In this document: one piece after another, positions 61,212 to 64,000 of the stretch | Layout of the letters: each line of letters opens with the position of its first letter | Numbering within the stretch: the stretch's first letter is position 1 | The notes under the pieces: model-generated | What the model was told of the DNA's origin: nothing | Seen by the model: only the letters and a program-made list of their open reading frames with translations | Database searches by the model: none | NCBI RefSeq assembly: GCF_014775655.1 | Contig: NZ_CP061274.1 | Location: 1,178,001 to 1,242,000 of the forward strand | Direction: 5' to 3' | From: Clavibacter zhangzhiyongii | Lineage (GTDB): Bacteria; Actinomycetota; Actinomycetes; Actinomycetales; Microbacteriaceae | DNA: 64,000 bases | Translations under genes and position numbers: made by a program

Positions 61212-62309
61212 TCAGCGTCCGAAGGCCGCCGATGCGGGGCAGTCGAACGGGTCGCCGCCGGCCGCGAGGCCCACGCGGTTGAGGTACGCGACGACGATCC
61301 CGTACGAGGCCAGCAGCGTGGTCTCGGTGTACGGGATGTTGTGCGTCGCGCAGTACTCCTTCGCGATGCGCTGGGCCTTCTTGAGCGCTGGGCGCGGCAT
61401 GTTCGGGAAGAGGTGGTGCTCGATCTGGTAGTTGAGGCCGCCCATGTAGATGTCCGTGAGCCACGTGCTCTTGATGTTGCGGCTGGTGAGCACCTGGCGG
61501 CGCAGGAAGTCGACCTTCGAGTCCTTCGGCAGGACGGGCATGCCCTTGTGGTTCGGGGCGAACGAGGCGCCCATGTACACGCCGAAGACGGCGAGCTGCA
61601 CGCCGACGAAGGCGAAGGCCATGCCGAGCGGGAGGAAGAAGAAGACGACCGCGAGGTACGCGATGATGCGCGTGGAGAGCATCGAGATCTCGAGCCACCG
61701 CTTGTCGACCTTGCCGCGGCCGAAGACGGTGCGGAAGCCGTGGACGTGCAGGTTGAGGCCCTCGAACATGAGGATGGGGAAGAACGCGTAGCCCTGGTGG
61801 CGCGTGAACCAGCCGTAGACGCCCTTGGCGCGGGCGGCGTCCTCCGGGGTGAAGGAGATGACGTCGCGCTCGATGTCCGGGTCCTTGCCCAGGACGTTCG
61901 GGTTCGCGTGGTGGCGCGAGTGCTTCGTCATCCACCAGGAGTAGCTGATGCCGACGAACAGGTTGGCGAGCGTGCGGCCCGCGATGTCGTTGGCCTTGCC
62001 CGACTCGAACACCTGGCGGTGCGAGGCCTCGTGGGCGAGGAAGGCGAACTGGGTGAAGATGATGCCGAGACCCGCGGCGATGAGCAGCTGGAACCAGCTG
62101 TCGCCGAGGAGCACGAAGCCGACGCCGAGGCCCACGAGGGCCGCGGTGACGCCGGAGAACATGAGGACGTAGAAGCCGACGCGGCGGTTCAGCAGTCCGG
62201 CGTCGCGGACCGTGTTGAGGAGGCCCGAGTACTCGGTGGTGGGGTTGGCTCCGCCGCCGCGCTTGGGGCGGGTGAGCACGATGCGGGGTGCTGCGGTGGT
62301 GTCAGTCAT
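61212..62309 (-). CDS. Acyl-CoA / fatty acid desaturase
   Basis: 365 residues. Membrane di-iron desaturase with the three histidine boxes: H-E-A-S-H (about 93-97), H-S-R-H-H-A-N (about 131-137) and Q-I-E-H-H-L-F-P near residue 295. Four membrane spans. The Q-x-x-H-H box is the type found in front-end and delta-9-like bacterial desaturases. Adjusts membrane fluidity; likely responsive to cold. The ATG at 62309 is chosen over an upstream start that adds an arginine-rich stretch. Confidence 0.94.
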   Translation of the reverse strand: MTDTTAAPRIVLTRPKRGGGANPTTEYSGLLNTVRDAGLLNRRVGFYVLMFSGVTAALVGLGVGFVLLGDSWFQLLIAAGLGIIFTQFAFLAHEASHRQVFESGKANDIAGRTLANLFVGISYSWWMTKHSRHHANPNVLGKDPDIERDVISFTPEDAARAKGVYGWFTRHQGYAFFPILMFEGLNLHVHGFRTVFGRGKVDKRWLEISMLSTRIIAYLAVVFFFLPLGMAFAFVGVQLAVFGVYMGASFAPNHKGMPVLPKDSKVDFLRRQVLTSRNIKSTWLTDIYMGGLNYQIEHHLFPNMPRPALKKAQRIAKEYCATHNIPYTETTLLASYGIVVAYLNRVGLAAGGDPFDCPASAAFGR

Positions 62310-62543
62310 GGTCAGCTCGTTCGTCCGTGGCCTCTCGGCCAGGTGGAGCGGGCCGCCTCGGCGAGCCGCTGTCTGTCGTCGTCGTGGGGGACACGACACG
62401 GCGCCGGGATCTGGGGCAACCAGGTCTCACACTCCCATAGGGGCGGACGCTCCGCACCAGGGATACTCACAGCGCGGACGGCGTGTCGCTGTCGATGGAG
62501 GACAGCGGCCCCGTCCCACGCGGGCTTACGGGCTGCTGGGCGA
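62310..62543. promoter_or_regulatory. Intergenic region upstream of the desaturase
   Basis: 234 bases with no gene. A short dyad GTCGTG-GGGGA-CACGAC at 62381-62397 lies about 70 bases before the desaturase start and could be a regulatory site. I see nothing else firm, and no clear terminator for the ADH gene upstream. Confidence 0.35.
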
Positions 62544-63587
62544 CTACGGCACGATGACCGCGCGACCCCGCACGGTGCCCGCCGCGAGCGCCGCGTAGGC
62601 GTCCGGGCCGTCGTCGAGGGAGTAGCGCTGGGTCTCGACGGCGACCTGGCCGGAGCGCGCGAGGTCGAGCACCTCGATCAGCTCCGCGCGGCTGCCCCAG
62701 TACGGGATGCGGACAGCCGCGTCGAAGGCGATGCGGCCGAAGCCCACCTCGACGGCGCCGCCGCCGATGCCCACGATCGTGACGTCGCCGCCCGCCTCCA
62801 CCACGTCGAACGCCGTGGCCATGGTGGGCGTCGCCCCGACGAAGTCGAAGACGGCCTGCACGCCGCGGCCGCCGGTGATCGCCCGGATGCCGTCGGCGGC
62901 GTCCGCGTCGCTGATGACCGTGTGGTGCGCCCCGACGTGGCGGGCGAGCTCGAGCTTCTCGTCGTTGAGGTCGAGCGCGATGACCGTGGCGCCGCTCAGG
63001 GCGCGGAGGATCTGGATCCCGACGTGACCGAGGCCGCCCGTGCCGATGACGACCGCGAAGGTGCCCGCGCCGAGCTTCGGCAGCGAGGCCTTGATCGCGT
63101 GGTACGGCGTGAGGCCGGCGTCGGTGAGGGAGACGTTCTCGACGGGGTCGAGGTCGCCGAGCGGCACGAGGTGCCGCGGGTCGTCGACGATCATGTACTC
63201 GGCCATGGCGCCGGGGGCGCCGAGCCCGGGAGGCTGGATCCCCTCGGCGGCGGCGTTCTCGCAGTGGTTCTCGCGGCCCTCGGCGCACGCGTGGCAGCGT
63301 CCGCAGCCCCAGGGTCCGTAGACGGCCACGGCGTCCCCCACGGACAGGTGCGCGACGCCCTCGCCGAGCTCCTCGACGACGCCCGCGCCCTCGTGGCCGA
63401 GCGTGAGGGGGAGCGGGTAGCCCGCGGCGCGGTACTCCTCCTCCGAGAGGCCCATGACGTACTCGTCCGAGTGGCACACGCCGGCGGCGGTGACGCGGAG
63501 GAGCACCTCGCCGGGGCCGGGCGTCGGCTTCTCGATCTCGACGACCTCGGGGTGGGATCCGATGCGGGTGTACTGGAGCGCCTTCAT
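62544..63587 (-). CDS. NAD(P)-dependent zinc alcohol dehydrogenase
   Basis: 347 residues. Catalytic zinc ligands in V-C-H-S-D and G-H-E-G-A-G; structural zinc cysteines CGRCHACAEGRENHC (CX2CX2CX7C); Rossmann G-T-G-G-L-G-H-V-G. Close in pattern to the AdhA-type actinobacterial enzymes that oxidise primary alcohols or benzyl alcohols. Monocistronic; ATG at 63587. Confidence 0.94.
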   Translation of the reverse strand: MKALQYTRIGSHPEVVEIEKPTPGPGEVLLRVTAAGVCHSDEYVMGLSEEEYRAAGYPLPLTLGHEGAGVVEELGEGVAHLSVGDAVAVYGPWGCGRCHACAEGRENHCENAAAEGIQPPGLGAPGAMAEYMIVDDPRHLVPLGDLDPVENVSLTDAGLTPYHAIKASLPKLGAGTFAVVIGTGGLGHVGIQILRALSGATVIALDLNDEKLELARHVGAHHTVISDADAADGIRAITGGRGVQAVFDFVGATPTMATAFDVVEAGGDVTIVGIGGGAVEVGFGRIAFDAAVRIPYWGSRAELIEVLDLARSGQVAVETQRYSLDDGPDAYAALAAGTVRGRAVIVP

Positions 63588-63635
63588 GCCCCCACGGTAT
63601 TCCTCAAGTGGGGGAACTCGCTGGACGCGGCTGGA

Positions 63636-64000
63636 TCAGGGCAGGCGGCTGCCGTGCGGGGGATCCACGGGCGGCGACTGCGGGTGCTCGGATCCGAGGA
63701 GGGCGAGCTCGGCGTCGGCGGCGTCGCGCAGGAGGGCCATGGGGCCGGCGAGGCGGCACGTCGTGACGACGCCGCTCACGCACGTGACCGCGTACAGGGT
63801 GACGAGGAGGATCTGGTGGGCGGCTGCCCCGGCCAGCAGGAGGACGGGAGCCGCGACGAGCGCCGCGACCACCGAGAGGAGCGCCGTGGGCACGCCGATC
63901 GCGCCGGACGCGATCGCGCGGCGGGACTCCACCGCGACCCTCTCGGCGGTCCCGGGCGCCAGCGCCACGCGGCCGCGGGCATCCACGGAGCGCTCGAGGA
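63636..64000 (-). CDS. Membrane protein, N-terminus outside the window
   Basis: At least 116 residues; the frame stays open to the window edge, so it may start further along (a GTG at 63986 is possible). Two hydrophobic spans are visible (about 33-55 and 58-80), followed by a short polar tail ending PPHGSRLP. Not recognised. Confidence 0.6.
   Translation of the reverse strand, partial: LERSVDARGRVALAPGTAERVAVESRRAIASGAIGVPTALLSVVAALVAAPVLLLAGAAAHQILLVTLYAVTCVSGVVTTCRLAGPMALLRDAADAELALLGSEHPQSPPVDPPHGSRLP

Noticed and set aside
1-64000. Mobile elements, prophage or genomic-island boundary
   Set aside because: No transposase, integrase, terminal repeat pair or phage gene was seen; the single tRNA has no repeated 3' end elsewhere in the window that I could find.

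Overview
The window is very GC-rich, has almost no intergenic space, and shows many 4-bp ATGA/GTGA gene overlaps. Start codons are often GTG and perfect GC hairpins separate transcription units. A mycothiol-type ArsC, a CmtR-type ArsR and a UPF0182/Lon-PDZ pair point to a high-GC actinobacterium. The overall gene set suggests Microbacteriaceae, most likely Clavibacter; that placement is inference from gene content and composition, not from a database search. I see no rRNA, CRISPR array, insertion sequence, integrase or prophage. The region reads as ordinary chromosome with several accessory surface and stress loci.

Layout. 1-3.6 kb: end of a Lon-like PDZ protease, a UPF0182 membrane protein and the initiator tRNA-fMet. 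3.6-8.7 kb (minus strand): a peroxiredoxin-like protein, a PadR regulator with a UbiB/ABC1 kinase-like protein, and lipB-lipA for lipoate. 8.7-12.0 kb: a siderophore-interacting flavoreductase, two small unknown proteins, a YitT membrane protein and a DUF3817 protein. 12.3-15.7 kb: a large secreted protein with seven Ig-like repeats and a C-terminal SASA/SGNH acetylesterase domain. 15.8-19.3 kb: a metal module (cation efflux protein plus CmtR-like ArsR under a perfect 38-bp palindrome), a formaldehyde-dehydrogenase-like ADH, an ArsC-like enzyme and a TetR regulator. 19.4-22.8 kb: a carboxylesterase, and an ECF41-type sigma factor with its fused SnoaL domain paired with an FAD oxidoreductase. 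22.9-29.3 kb: a frameshifted membrane protein, an alpha/beta hydrolase with a GNAT acetyltransferase, a DEAD-box helicase, two tandem paralogous membrane proteins and a methyltransferase. 29.3-34.7 kb: an XRE-cupin regulator, a DUF2510/PASTA-like protein, a CtaG/DUF2243 pair and a small molybdenum-cofactor cluster. 34.9-42.3 kb: a Na+/H+ antiporter, an MhqO/MhqD-like quinone-detoxification pair, a DUF4190/Ltp protein, unknowns and an SDR. 42.2-47.4 kb: a DUF418 protein, then a four-gene ABC-exporter plus two-component operon. 47.6-51.6 kb: a ChvE-GguA-GguB sugar importer. 51.7-54.7 kb: a SipW-type signal peptidase with three alternate-signal exported proteins. 55-64 kb: an orphan histidine kinase, a BCCT osmolyte transporter, a diacylglycerol-kinase-like protein, an AAA ATPase, a fatty-acid desaturase, a zinc ADH and a partial membrane protein.

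The most notable locus is 51.7-55.1 kb. A dedicated signal peptidase and three ALW-motif exported proteins form one operon. It faces a histidine kinase across a 346-bp control region that carries four CAAG(C/T)C boxes at an exact 22-bp period and a separate inverted repeat. Other regulatory structures worth attention are the perfect ArsR-site palindrome, an ECF41-like autoregulatory promoter ahead of the sigma-factor operon, a palindrome ahead of the quinone-detoxification pair, and a 20-bp perfect hairpin inside the sugar-importer operon.
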